NCBI RefSeq assembly: GCF_030247185.1 | Contig: NC_080572.1 | Location: forward strand, 248,092,570-248,156,569 | Length of the DNA stretch: 64,000 nucleotides | Source: Malaya genurostris | Taxonomy: Eukaryota > Arthropoda > Insecta > Diptera > Culicidae | Reading direction: 5' to 3' | Shown: positions 42,871-55,162 of the stretch, one piece after another | How the letters are laid out: each line of letters begins with the position of its first letter | Numbering within the stretch: position 1 is the first letter of the stretch | Translations under genes and position numbers: made by a program | The notes under the pieces: generated by a model | The model's database searches: none | Seen by the model: the letters and a program-made list of their open reading frames with translations, nothing else | Told to the model about the DNA's origin: nothing

Positions 42871-43990
42871 CCAAACGAGCCTAATTTAGTTGAAATCGGT
42901 TCTGCCATCTCCGAGAAAATTGAATGGAGAGGAAAAGCGCGTTTAGTTTTTTTATGTCACTTATATAATTATACCTCCGGAACCAAAAATCACTGCCATT
43001 CGATACTCAAACTTGATCAATGACCAATGATAGCAACTTTCAAACCGGTCTGAGTTTGTTAAAATCGGTTCAGCCATCTCTGAGAAAATTGAGCGAAAAA
43101 AAAGGGTTTTGTTGGTTACGGCACTTACACCATTATATCTCTGAAACCAAAAGTGATAACCATTTGATCTTTGAATTTGATCAATGGCTTCATAGTAGTT
43201 TTCAAACGAGTTTAAATTTGTTAAAATCAGTTCAGCCATCTCTGAGAAATTCGGGCGGTAAAAAGTAAAGTCACTTATGCCAGGAAAGAGAAGTGACAAC
43301 CATATGATCTTTAAAATAGATCAATGTCTCAATAGTAGCTTCAAAACGAGCTTAAGTTTGTTAAAATTGGTTCAGCCATTTCTGAAAAAATTGAGCGTTA
43401 AAATCACGATCACGATTTGTCGGTTACGTCACTTATACAATTATATCTCCGGAACCAAAAATGACAGCTATTTTATATTTAAACTAAATCAACGGCCTCA
43501 GCTTTCAAACGAGTTCAAGTTTGTTAAAATCAGCTCAGGCATCTCTGAGAAATTTGGGTGGTAAAAAACAGTGCATTTTGTCGTTTACATCACTTATACC
43601 ATAATATCTCCGGAAACAGAAGGGATAACCATTTGATCTTCGAACTTGATCAATGTCTCTATAGTAACTTTGAAACGAGCCTTAGGTTTTTAAAATTGGT
43701 TCAGCCAACTCTAAGAAAATTGAACGAAACAAACAACTCGATTTGTCGGTTACGTCACTTATACCATTATATCTTCGGAGCCAAAAGATTGTTAACTTCG
43801 ATTTGGCCATCTTCGAGTAAGTCGAGCGCGAAATAAATTCGTTGAAGGTGCACACACAGACACGCAGATCATGTCGAGCTGAGTCGAATGGTATATAACA
43901 CTATGGGTCTTCGATGTTCCGTTCGAGAGTCGGTTTTTCCACCAATTCTATTACCTTCCTATAAAGAAAGTCAAGACAAAAAAAATAGAT
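42871..43990 (+). repeat. Tandem array of family A units (~160 bp, six copies)
   Basis: Six diverged units repeat 'caaacgag', 'gttaaaat[ct][ag]gttcagccat', 'tctgagaaaattgagcg', 'ggttacgtcacttatacc', 'attatatctccggaacca' and 'catttgatctt'. Anchors at about 42893, 43062, 43224, 43364, 43527 and 43693 give spacings of 140-169 bp. The array ends with the usual family A terminus ('gtcgagctgagtcgaatggt', 'ccttcctataaagaaag'). Short frames across it (42961-43299 and others) are by-products of the repeat, not genes. Confidence 0.75.
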
Positions 43991-46370
43991 TGCTGAAAAA
44001 AGATTTGCATCGAATGATGAGATCATCGCTGTGACTGAAGCTTTTTTTAAGGCTAAGGAGAAATCGTGCTATGAAATTGTGCTATTGAAATACTGTTGGA
44101 ACAATTGCTCTTCAAGGAGAATACATTGATAAATAAAGTCGAAATTTGAAACAAATGTGTTGTTTTCTTGTTCAAACCGGGCACTGACTGACCAACGTGT
44201 TACATGTCACATGACTGTCCGAAATGTACTAGTGATGCCATCTATTGTAAATCGTTTTATTTTTTTTTTACAGTATGAAAAGAAAAGCTTTACATGAAAT
44301 ATATATTTTCTATGTGAAGTGCTGTTGAGAAAAAAAATAAAAGTTGTGGAAAGGTCTCTTGTAGAACAACTAATTTATGCCACTAGTGATATCTTTTCAG
44401 CTTGATAATTTGCATTGAAAAGAATCAATTCAGTTTCAACTGCAAATCAAGATACGGTTGAAATAATTATGGCTGGAGACAGTTCTATAATCGAATGATT
44501 ATTGAAAACAATCCATCGAAGTGCAACTTTCCCAAGTGCAGATCATTGACAGACACCGCTTATCAATCAAGTGTTGTTTGTTTGGACATTTAGAAATGGC
44601 TTTCATTAGTGAATCGGGCAGTCCATTGATATTGGTTTCGCTTCGCTAGTGCTAGGAGTGCTGCTAGCCGCTGACACCGATGACACGAGTGACAACAGAC
44701 TGATTAAGCAGTTGATGAACCGAACACGGCTCGGCGCATTCAGCGAATGTGTTCCACCGTGTTCGGCCGGAGCCAGACCGGACCGTGACCGGAAATGTGA
44801 TCATCAAAAAGGCAATCGCACCGTTTGGTCAGTGACTTGATTTTGAAATATTATCTCGTCGATCTTTGGGGCTGGTCAGGGATCGCAAACGGGCAAACGC
44901 AAACCGCATCTGATGGCGGCGGTTGCAAATCGTGGCATGCAACCACATGCAATGATCGACACGAAATTTGAAACAAAGCCATTGCAGGCGTGTCATATTG
45001 CAGCACATCGTTAATCGTTTTTATTTCAGTTCGTTAGCACCTTGATCGATAAGAATGTAAATAAAATGCAACGTTTGTTTATAACAATGAGCATCGGTGG
45101 CTTACTTGAGCTTATTATTGATCGAATTTATATTCGTCAGGACCATCGAAAATTGTCATTTGAAAAAAAGTTCATAATTTATAAAACATTCAATAACACG
45201 TTAGGCTGAAACTAGCCCTAAGGAATGAAACTGAATTGAAATTATCGTAAAATGGCCGATAAATCCATTACTGCGACATGTTCCTTGAAAAGTAAGTGAC
45301 ATTTCAACAAACACAAAAATCTTATCCTCCGGTTTGTTTCTACAAAGAACCACTCGATAGTTGATTCCCATACTCTGCCTGTAACGGCTAAAGAGCAAAC
45401 AAGCTTATGCAGATCGAAATAACGCTCGGGCAACTTGTCTTCTGATACAGAACTGGTTTCTCCACCCTTCACTGTTATTTTGCACTGCTGGCGGTTCGCT
45501 ACCTTGGCACCACATTTCCTATGCTAGTGTTGCACTACTTTCGAAAAGTATTGTACCCTCTTTGGGTTGAGAATAGGGAGGAAAAAATTATTCTGCCAAG
45601 TTAGAATATCCCTTTGAATCATTAGGGCTTAACCAAACGACCGCAACACTGCTAGGTGGTTCGATCACACTGCTTTTAGCATTTAAATATTATGTTCGAA
45701 AAACCTCACCGTTTGCCTTCGACTATTACCTAGCTTGAGATCGAGGTGATATACACAAGTCACTACTAGCTTGGGGACTATCATAAATCGAGTTCTATCA
45801 CGGTGCGGCAGATTAAAAAGCGGCAAGGCAAAGGTCGTTTGATTGATTGAAGGATCGTTCGTGTGGTATCTGTAGGAGCTTGTATTGGAAAAATATTTAA
45901 CCTATTCATGACTAAAAATTTCATTATGATTGAAAGGGTCTTGATATTGTTTTTTTTTATGTTGTGAAAAATCATCCTAATAATACTGTACATGTGCACT
46001 ACATTCTCTTTTTATTCAGCCTAACTTTGCAAGTAAATCAACATCTGAGCTATGTACTTGAGTATTACAATAGTAATACAAAAATGATGTTTTCATTTGA
46101 TTTGATGCTGAATTGTGTATTTTGAACTCTTAAACGGTCATCACGCATCAGTTGCACGCTCATCAAGTTTGTATGAAAGTTGAAAGTTTTCAGTAGCTAT
46201 GGAGCAGAACTAATTGTAAAATGTCTCCTTCCTGCGAATGATAGAGAAAAATGGGTTCAGTTCGCTTTCACATCTCATCCAAGTCAGTCAATAAAACAAA
46301 ACCGCTTACGTTCGGGACAGAAGAAATCAAGTACAGTATTGTGTAGTGAACAATAGAACGACCTCGAAAT
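43991..46370. other. Background with a GC-rich island at 44600-45000
   Basis: No supported gene. 44600-45000 is GC-rich and free of the window's repeats. A 63-codon frame at 44649-44840 has no motif. Minus frames at 45201-45472 are unrecognised. Possible single-copy regulatory DNA. Confidence 0.35.
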
Positions 46371-46990
46371 GAGTGAACCAAACGAACAAAAGCAACCGCC
46401 GCCACGAAAGAATACAATTGTTGTTGACTTCAAGCAGTGACAAATTAAGGAGCAAATGCATCTTGACATAAAACGTGTGCATTTACTTTAATGCAATAAG
46501 ACAAATAATGTTGTTGACATCCAGTTTTATAAAGAGTTGGATGCAATTCAATTCGCAAAAGACAATAACAATGTGCACTATGTGGAGCACGAGAACATTA
46601 AGTACAACATTCCAGTATATATGGAAGATAGTGCTCTTGAAGTGCGTGTGCATGATCTTCCCTCAAGCGTCATCGATCATTATATTCGTAAAATTATGTC
46701 CCAATACGGAGAGATTCTCTCTATCGAAAAAGAAAAGTGGAAGAATTTTTTCCCCGGTATTCTAAATGGCGTACGTTTGTTACGCATGCGCTTGAAGAGG
46801 CCTATACCTTCTTATGTGACTTTGGGGACAGGATACAAGAATCCCTTGCAAATCACTTGTTACCTATGACAATCAGATGGCCACAAGCCAATATTGCCAA
46901 AAAGCTTTTCACTACGGTAAGCCATGTGATAAACTGTACAAGGAGACAACTAAACCAAAGGACAACGGTGCTTTCTCTCCTCCAAGGATA
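46370..46990 (+). pseudogene. Broken gag-like/ORF1 protein of a mosquito retroelement
   Basis: Starting at ATG 46370 and passing through stops and frameshifts: 'MSEPNEQKQPPPRKNTIVVD', 'KEQMHLDIKRV', then an open part (46537-46869) with 'YNIPVYMEDSALEVRVHDLP', 'MSQYGEILSIEKEKWKNFFP' and 'RMRLKRPIPSYVTL'. A shifted frame follows with 'VTYDNQMATSQYCQKAFHYG'. This resembles the RNA-binding, zinc-knuckle ORF1/gag proteins seen many times in mosquito genomes beside non-LTR elements. The order of blocks is right, but no reverse transcriptase follows. Family assignment is by memory of these motifs. The exact element is unknown. Confidence 0.55.
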
Positions 46991-47517
46991 TAAATTATCC
47001 AGCAAAAAAAAATAAATATTTTTTTATTGTAAACGGCTGCGTTAAGTTTAAGTGCAAAAGAGCCGAATGAAAAACACTTTATAAAAAATGGGTTGACGAA
47101 TGTGTTAATGTTATTTGTAATGTTTGATAAAAAAAACCTTTCCTATTCTACCTAGTGTTTTGATAGTGCCTTTTTCTTTCCATTTAAATAAGAGGGGAGA
47201 GTGTTCGGTTACCGGTACCCTTTTTATTTTAAGCTTATAACTTCTGACTAAGTGCACATTATGTGGACATATATACATCAATGGAAAGCTAAAGTCCCTA
47301 GCTAACAAATGATTAAGAAACTAAGGTGATTTGTTTAATTGTTAAAACGTTATTATCAATTTAGTAAAGTGATAAATTTTGGCCATTTCAAAAAAGGTGT
47401 TCAATTACCGGCACCCCAAGAGATTTCGCTAAAAATGGAAAACTATAAGTAAAGGCTGCAATTATTCAAAGAATAAACGATATTTATTCCTTTCGGAGGC
47501 GTTTTGGATCAAAGTCT

Positions 47518-47739
47518 TCATTGTCTGATGATAATTTTGCATTGGCTGTCTTGACCGATGATTTTTATGGTGGCGCCTTTGGTGTTGATTTGGCCGATTT
47601 TCCACCGGCTTCGCGGGATTGAATACGTTGCTGCAGTCGAATTTATAGGCTTCTTATCCACTAAGCAACGTTTAATGGCATTAAAAAGTGCCTTAAAGTT
47701 CATTTTCCTTGACCTTGACGATTTGTTTGGAGTCGCCAT
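47518..47739 (-). pseudogene. HTH_psq/pogo-like N-terminal fragment
   Basis: The 73-codon frame contains 'NFKALFNAIKRCLVDKKPIN' followed by 'STAATYSIPRS'. This is the pattern of the pipsqueak-type helix-turn-helix at the N-terminus of pogo/Tigger transposases ('A...AIP..TL'). After 'IPRS' the similarity stops, so the rest of the DNA-binding domain and all of the DDE domain are missing. It lies inside the TIRs at 47193 and 48417, supporting a pogo-related origin. Confidence 0.5.
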
Positions 47740-48303
47740 GGCTAACAGAACTAGAGAACCAATGTTTTTACTTATATGACGGATATATTGAAGCTGTCAA
47801 TTTGTCCACGTGTTGCGTATCACCAGAGATGCCAGTTAATACAATAAGTTCAGCTAGCAAAAACAAAAACAGCGCACTAATTTTCAAAAGTCTGTAAATT
47901 CTGACGAATGGCTGCAAACAATCGAAGTTTCAAAAGTTTGCGAAAAGTTTTCAGACGAAAAGGGTTTGCTACTACGAAATTTGATAATTTACAGACAAAT
48001 TAGCAGATTTGGCATCGCTTCATGTCACTAAAAATTTTTCACAATTTGTCGAAAAAATGGGGTGTCGGTAACCGAAATCGGTAGACATTTTGAAACTTAC
48101 GAAAAAAAACTTTGGTTGCGAAAATTTTGATAGCATTCGGTATTAAATCACGAAATAGATCAATTTCACCTCATAAATATTCAATCCATTCACCTTTTTG
48201 ATTGAAGCTTTTCAATTTTTAATACTGTAAAAAAGCTTGTTTTGAGCACAGCAAAAAGTGCAAGTGTTTGTCTGTGGTATTTGAAACATAAAGAACGTGC
48301 TGC

Positions 48304-48307
<4 letters not shown>

Positions 48308-48340
<33 letters not shown>
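48308..48340 (+). repeat. (CA)n microsatellite
   Basis: About 16 uninterrupted CA units inside the pogo-like non-autonomous element. Confidence 0.95.
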
Positions 48341-48342
<2 letters not shown>

Positions 48343-48420
48343 AAATTTGTCGGAATGACGCTATCTGCGTTCTGTCAAAAATTATGGTGGGGTGCCGGTA
48401 ACCGAACACCTTCCCCTATC

Positions 48421-49087
48421 ATTTAATCATTAATCCAATTATATTCTTGAAATAAACCGCGTTCGCCATTAGTATTGGAACTCACTCACTTTTTTTCAAA
48501 AACTGGCTTGAAGGTATTACGATCCCATAAAAAATAACTTCTAAATTTCGTCCAGAGCTCCGGTTCCGAAATCACAGGGTGAAAAGTATTAGAAATTGTA
48601 GGCCGTCGCTCAAAGTGACGAAGCAATAAAAACTCAAGAAAACTAAACTCAAAAAAACTATTCGGCGGTGTACTCAAGTAAATTTGCACCCGGGACAAAA
48701 CTTAATTTGCCGCCCCGTAATTTGTGTAGCAAGCAAAAAACGTAAGTCCAGCTCTGGAGGGATCCATTTTGTAAACAAATCACTATTTCGAAGTTTTCTA
48801 CAAATTCACGTATGTTTTTTTTGTTTCAGATAAAGTATTATACCGTAGGTATTCTACGAAGACAACGTGTAGAAAACTCTAAAGACGAATCTCGCGCTAA
48901 TTCGAACAAATGTTAGCAGCGCCCTCTCAGATTTTAATGTAGGATTTGTCAGTTTTCGACTACAGCCATTTGATTAAAAATGATGAAAAATGATTGCTTG
49001 CCAATTGCAATGGATCGAAAGTCTTTCTGTAATGTTTCAATCCATTTGATGCAAACATTTTATTTAGGCGGGGCTGGTCGATGGAAC
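48421..49087. other. Background with a family A fragment
   Basis: 48480-48620 carries reverse family A modules ('ctccggttccgaaatcacag', 'ggtgaaaag'). The rest is AT-rich with no gene. Confidence 0.4.
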
Positions 49088-49095
49088 GGTGATCT

Positions 49096-49630
49096 TTTTT
49101 TTAATTTTTATTGGAATATGAGTTAAACATAAATTATTAAGATTTAAATTTAGCGTTCAGCCATAAGTGGTGACTTTTCAGCCCTATTATATACATGATT
49201 TGATTGTTGCCATTAAGATATCATTTGCATCCGCAATTCTGTGATTTTTGTGTAGGGGAAATTGTAAACCTACTTGTATTGTGAAATGGGAAAAAGAAAC
49301 TTATATACTAACTTACTAACTAATATAGAGAGCGAATCGATTCAATTGAAGATTGCATCGATTTTTGTCGGAATTTGCCTATAATATCATGTGACATTAC
49401 ATCTAATGGTTCTATATTTGTGAGTCTGTGTAACTCATTTGTACTAAACCAGGGAGGACGCTTCAAAATCATTTTTAGAATTTTATTCTGAATTCTTTGA
49501 AGCGTTTTCTTCCTGGTGGAACAACAACTTGACCAAATTGGTACTGCATAAAGCATGGCTGGTCGGAAAATTTGTTTAGAAATTGATAATTTGTTCTTTA
49601 AACAGAGCTTGGAATTTCTGTTTATAAGTA
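49096..49630 (-). mobile_element. 5'-truncated Jockey copy, 3' end only
   Basis: Flanked by an 8-bp duplication, GGTGATCT (49088-49095 and 49631-49638), with a T run (poly-A in its own sense) at the left end. The minus frame 49320-49628 encodes the last roughly 100 residues of the same ORF2 as the element at 10270 ('QIFRPAMLYAVPIWSSCCST', 'KRPPWFSTNELHRL'), nearly identical, then the 3'UTR. A dead-on-arrival insertion. Confidence 0.85.
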
Positions 49631-49743
49631 GGTGATCTCGGAGCACGATTTGCTCTGTATACGGGAAGGGTCATCGGAATTCGATTGAATCAACACCTCC
49701 CTGAATCATGGACTAAAGTTATTTGCATGCATGAATAAAACAC

Positions 49744-50203
49744 TGTAGTGCTTTCGGATTAAGAACCAGAGTGGTTGACTGGTTTTTTCAATAATGAATG
49801 TGTATTTTCATTTCTACTTATCTCTAGCCGTACAATTATTCTTACCGTAACTTATCGTTTCCTACCGGACGTACCTGGAGCGGGAGAAATCGGAAAAACT
49901 ATAGAGAGGGAGAGAATGTCATGCTAATGGAGAAGGACTGGTAAAAACGTTCACAGCTGTGGCCCAGCTGTGATGTCATAGATTTGGTTATCGACCTCCG
50001 CTTTATGCAGGGCAAGCAATCACGAAATATATTGCTAGCTGCCTGCGCGGTGGACTTAGGTCGAGGTAAATGCGAACGCGCATTTCTGTAAGGTGTATGA
50101 CCGGGATATCCAAATACGTGGAAATGTCGTATTTGGTTTGGGATTGAATGTAAACTGTACTTAGAATGGATCATGCTAGGATGGGATAATGTGTTATATT
50201 ACA
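49744..50203 (-). repeat. 3' LTR (460 bp)
   Basis: Begins TGTAGTGC and ends ATATTACA on the plus strand, so the termini are TG...CA. It is identical to the 5' LTR apart from one extra T in a run near 49785. Abuts a purine-rich tract on its internal side. Confidence 0.95.
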
Positions 50204-51424
50204 CCTTCACCCTTCGGGAGATGAATGTAACGAAGTGGAATTCATCTAAAACTTTCCTCCAAGTACGTCATTTTGTTATAATGATGATTAGTTACTGCCT
50301 AAGTATACAATGTTTATTGTTTAATTAGTCTATTTTTATGTACTAAATATGATTGTTTTGAGATTGTATGTTCTATTTCACAATTTGGCTCCAAAATGTT
50401 TTTAACTCTATAAGGTCCAGAATAAAAGGAATCTAACTTACGCCTGTTTTCATTTTTGAGGTATACTGTGTCATTTTTGTTTATTGATAATGGATTTATA
50501 TTTTTGTTGAGGATATCCTGTCTAAATTCCTTTTTTGCTAATAATCTTTGCTTTGCTGTTTCGTGGGATAATTGCATTTTATATCTCATTTCTTTACTGT
50601 ACTGCTCAAAATTATAAATTGGATCTATTTTGTTTTTGCTGTATATCTCCTGTGGGAGTTTCGGTTTTACACCAAACACTAGTTCATACGGTGTATAGCC
50701 ATGATCTGTATGTGGTGTAGAATTATAAGTAAAAGCATAAAATTGTAACCATTCATCCCAGTCAGATTGGTGCTGGTTGACAAAGGATCGCAGATATTCG
50801 TTTAGACATCTGTGATTCCTCTCCATTGAGCCAATTGTCTGCGGATGATAGGCTGTTGAGAAAGTTTGTTTGATGTTTAAATATTTACAGATTTGATCTA
50901 GTACTTCGTTTTTGTACTCTGTACCTTGATCTGTTTTTAATTCTAAAAATTTACCATATATTAGTATAAAATTTTCCACCAAAGTTTTTGCTATTATGTT
51001 AGCTTCTTTAGTAGGTATTGGTGCATAAACTACGTATTTCGTTAGTTCGCATTGCATTGTTAATGCGTACCGGTTATTTTTGTTTGTCTTTGGTAGTGGT
51101 CCGATTGTATCGATTGCCACTATTTCAAACGGTTTTGATGGTGTAGCTGTAATTAGTGTGTTCTCTTTAGTATTTTTAGTTATTTTATTCAATTTGCACA
51201 ATTCACAGGCCTTGATGAATTGTGAAATTGACTGTTTCATTTTTCTCCAGACATAAATTTCTCTTAGTTTGAGGTATAGTCTATGCTGTCCTATATGTCC
51301 ACCTGTTGGCGTTTCATGGTGCCTTTTCAATATTTCATTTACCTTGCAAAGATCACTAATGAAAATTGCTGGTTTGAAAATTATAATTTGCATGGCTTTT
51401 AATGTTTTATTACTCACTTGTTTT
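50197..51424 (-). repeat. 1228-bp tandem duplication, distal copy
   Basis: This segment repeats 51425-52652 at an offset of exactly 1228 bp with no difference seen. It carries integrase codons again (50314-51417, 367 codons, identical to the pol C-terminus) plus the 3' non-coding segment and polypurine tract. The junction at 51424-51431 contains 'tattaca', the last bases of the LTR, suggesting an event during reverse transcription or unequal recombination. The duplicate integrase frame has no upstream pol and is a non-functional copy. Confidence 0.9.
50204..50215 (-). promoter_or_regulatory. Polypurine tract
   Basis: On the minus strand 'GAAGGGTGAAGG' directly precedes the 3' LTR, as expected for the plus-strand DNA primer. 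It is recopied at 51432-51443 by the internal duplication. Confidence 0.75.
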
Positions 51425-51541
51425 TATTACACCTTCACCCTTCGGGAGATGAATGTAACGAAGTGGAATTCATCTAAAACTTTCCTCCAAGTACGTCATT
51501 TTGTTATAATGATGATTAGTTACTGCCTAAGTATACAATGT

Positions 51542-54500
51542 TTATTGTTTAATTAGTCTATTTTTATGTACTAAATATGATTGTTTTGAGATTGTATGTT
51601 CTATTTCACAATTTGGCTCCAAAATGTTTTTAACTCTATAAGGTCCAGAATAAAAGGAATCTAACTTACGCCTGTTTTCATTTTTGAGGTATACTGTGTC
51701 ATTTTTGTTTATTGATAATGGATTTATATTTTTGTTGAGGATATCCTGTCTAAATTCCTTTTTTGCTAATAATCTTTGCTTTGCTGTTTCGTGGGATAAT
51801 TGCATTTTATATCTCATTTCTTTACTGTACTGCTCAAAATTATAAATTGGATCTATTTTGTTTTTGCTGTATATCTCCTGTGGGAGTTTCGGTTTTACAC
51901 CAAACACTAGTTCATACGGTGTATAGCCATGATCTGTATGTGGTGTAGAATTATAAGTAAAAGCATAAAATTGTAACCATTCATCCCAGTCAGATTGGTG
52001 CTGGTTGACAAAGGATCGCAGATATTCGTTTAGACATCTGTGATTCCTCTCCATTGAGCCAATTGTCTGCGGATGATAGGCTGTTGAGAAAGTTTGTTTG
52101 ATGTTTAAATATTTACAGATTTGATCTAGTACTTCGTTTTTGTACTCTGTACCTTGATCTGTTTTTAATTCTAAAAATTTACCATATATTAGTATAAAAT
52201 TTTCCACCAAAGTTTTTGCTATTATGTTAGCTTCTTTAGTAGGTATTGGTGCATAAACTACGTATTTCGTTAGTTCGCATTGCATTGTTAATGCGTACCG
52301 GTTATTTTTGTTTGTCTTTGGTAGTGGTCCGATTGTATCGATTGCCACTATTTCAAACGGTTTTGATGGTGTAGCTGTAATTAGTGTGTTCTCTTTAGTA
52401 TTTTTAGTTATTTTATTCAATTTGCACAATTCACAGGCCTTGATGAATTGTGAAATTGACTGTTTCATTTTTCTCCAGACATAAATTTCTCTTAGTTTGA
52501 GGTATAGTCTATGCTGTCCTATATGTCCACCTGTTGGCGTTTCATGGTGCCTTTTCAATATTTCATTTACCTTGCAAAGATCACTAATGAAAATTGCTGG
52601 TTTGAAAATTATAATTTGCATGGCTTTTAATGTTTTATTACTCACTTGTTTGAGTACTTCCATGGGAATTAGTTTAAATATTTCGTCTTCTTGAGACAGC
52701 GCAATTTTATTTATTTGAAGTTTTTTCATATCTTCTTCAATGTCTGAAAGAGCAAAGCTAATTTGACTTTCATTATTTATTTTATATTCATACTTCAGTA
52801 TGCCTTTATTTAGTTTATTGTTTCTTATTTCCTTTGCTTTAATATAAATTGAAAATGTTATGCAATTTTTTTCGATTATTGTGCTGATTTTGGCTAATTT
52901 TTTTGTTTCTGATTGGTTTTCGGTGGTGTACATCGCAAGTTGATCAGGCTTGGTTTCACACTCCTCATTTTTTCCAATCGGTTTGGATCTTTGACTTCGT
53001 GTCATTGATCGCGTATTCACTATTAGAATCGACTTTTGTTTAAGTTCATCAGAGGTAACGACAACACGTGACAACGCGTCCGCTCCCACGTTATCCTTAC
53101 CCTTAATATACTGTATTTCAAAATCGAATTCACTTAGATCTAGTCGCATTCTAGTCAGCTTCGACGTTGGGTCTTTCATGCCGAAAAGGTATACTAGTGG
53201 TCTATGATCCGTTTTTACTATAAATTTTGTACCGTACAAGTATGATTTGAAGTAGTTAATAGCCCAATGAATAGCTGTTAACTCCTTTAGAATTACGGCT
53301 TTATTTTTTTCGCCTGGGGTAAAAGTTTTACTGGCGAATGCAATTGGAAGTTCATCTCCATCTATGTTTTGAGATAAAACTGCTCCACAACCAATGTCTG
53401 AAGCATCAGTGGTTAAAATAAAAGTTTTCGTGAAGTCTGGGAATTGCAGTATAATTGGAGACATTAAATATTGTTTTAGAGTATAGAATGCGTTTTGACA
53501 TTGTGGTGACCAAATGAATTGATGGTTCTTTTTCAGTAACTGGTGTAATGGATGAGCTATGATCGAAAAATTCGGAACAAATTTACGATAGTAGTTGCAA
53601 AATGCTACGAATCGTCGCACTTCGTCACTATTTGTTGGTACTGGGTAATTTTTTATTGCTTCAAATTTTGAATCGTCTGGCAAAATGCCTTTATCGGTTA
53701 TTTTATGTCCCAAGTATATTACTTCACTTCTAAAAAATTTGCATTTACTTGCATTCAATTTTAAGTTATATTTTCTAAGTCGTTCAAATACCTTTATTAA
53801 ATTCGATAAATGATGTTTAATTGAGCATCCTGTTACAATGATATCATCAATGTAGACGAAAGCCATTTCTGGTGTCAGACCAGCCATAGCGATTGTCATC
53901 ATCCTTTGAAAGCTATTCGGGCTGACATTTAGTCCAAATGGCAATCTTGTAAATTGAAAATGACCTGTCTGGGTCGAGAATGCAGTGTATTTTCTTGCAT
54001 TTTCGCTTAGTGGTATCTGATGAAATCCGGACATCAGATCCAGTGTGCTAAAAAATTTTGCTCTGCCAAGTTGATCTAGAATAGTATCAATTCTTGGTAG
54101 CGGAAATTTATCCGCGAGAAGTTTTTTATTTAGCTGTCTGAAGTCAACAACTAAACGCCATTTTTTTTAGTTATCCTCACCTTTCTTTGGTACTAGTAGG
54201 ATGGGATTATTATAAGAAGATATGGAAGGTTCGATAATCTTTTCGTTTAGCATTTTATATACCTGCCCATCGATTTCGTTTTTCTGCGAATGAATCATTT
54301 TATAGTTAGGGATATAGACTGGTACGTTATCAGTCAGTTCTATATCCTGGGTATAAAAATTGTTGGTAGTAAGTGGCTCATTTTGTAGACAGAAAATGTC
54401 GTTGTAATTGTTTATAAGTTTTTTGAAATCGTTTGCTGCGTAGAATGGTACATCCGACTTTTCTATGCTTTTTAAAATTTCATTTGTACGTTGCTCTTTG

Positions 54501-55162
54501 TTGTTATCGCCTAAATTTGTTTTCAATTGTTTATAATTTTCTAAAGGTTCTAGTTTTAGGTTGAGATTATTGGTGCTTAAATTAACGGTTGAGTCTGTGG
54601 TGTTCAAAATTTTAATAAAAGTGTTTTCTGGTGATATGATAGTACTTCCACAGAACACACCAGGGGTCAATTCCTGTGAAACTATTATCATATCTTTGTT
54701 AATTTTGAGATTGTGAAGTTGTCTTATTACTTCACACCTTGGTGGTATAATATATTTTTGGTAAATTGTATCTTCAATTGGTAATGAAATAATATTATTA
54801 TAAATTTTGAAATTTAGCATCCAACATTCGTAATCAATGATGCACTTATGAGAAGACAGGAAATCTCTTCCTAAAATGCCATCAGTTAGAATTGGAAAGT
54901 TGTTATCTACTATGTGAAAAGTGTGGTTGGTAACAAGTCCATTGCCAAAATTTAATTCTGTTGTGGTTGTTGCCAAGGTTTCGGTTGAAATGTTTGTTAA
55001 GCCCGTAATTTTTATTTTATTATTAGCGTCTAGTGGGTGGTTATTATTTACTTTGTTGATTTTTATGACGGAAATGTCCGCTCCGGAATCTAATAAAAAG
55101 TTGCACAATGAATTAGCCATTTGTACATAAATTTTTACAAAATTTGATGCACAGATGTTCAT
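51542..55162 (-). pseudogene. Gypsy pol polyprotein with one in-frame stop
   Basis: About 1206 codons from the ATG at 55162 to the stop at 51542. Protease motif 'LLDSGADISVI' with the catalytic Asp near residue 25. RT 'MSGFHQIPLS' and the catalytic 'YIDD' near residues 437-440. RNase H 'LTTDASDIGCGAVLSQ' and 'TDHRPLVYLF'. Integrase zinc-binding 'HHETPTGGHIGQHR...CELC' near residues 870-910, then the DDE core in 'VAIDTIGPLP', 'KTDQGTEY' and 'TIGSMERNHR'. A TAA at 54169-54167 (codon 332) sits in frame just before 'KKWRLVVDF' in the RT fingers, beside a run of eight A. The frame is otherwise intact. The ATG overlaps the gag stop as ATGA. Such a polyprotein matures the particle and copies and integrates the element. 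Confidence 0.9.

Larger units (their letters stand above)
47193..48417. mobile_element. Non-autonomous DNA element with pogo-like HTH remnant
   Basis: About 28-bp TIRs ('gtgttcggttaccgg[tc]accc') lie at 47193-47220 and, inverted, at 48389-48417. Related subterminal copies occur near 47398-47416 ('gtgttcaattaccggcaccc') and 48059-48083 ('ggggtgtcggtaaccg'). The interior is AT-rich with a short helix-turn-helix remnant on the minus strand (47739-47518) and a (CA)n tract (48308-48340). No TSD is clear. Probably a deletion derivative of an autonomous element. Confidence 0.7.

Noticed and set aside
42961..43836. Short frames with repeated peptide blocks
   Set aside because: They translate the ~160-bp family A tandem units. 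Spacing is not a constant multiple of three, and frames break between units.
50314..51417. Separate integrase gene
   Set aside because: Identical to the C-terminal codons of pol at a 1228-bp offset, so it is the duplicated segment and not an independent gene.
50204..51542. env-like gene downstream of pol
   Set aside because: The space between the pol stop and the 3' LTR is filled by the tandem duplication of pol. No additional frame with a signal peptide or membrane segment is present.
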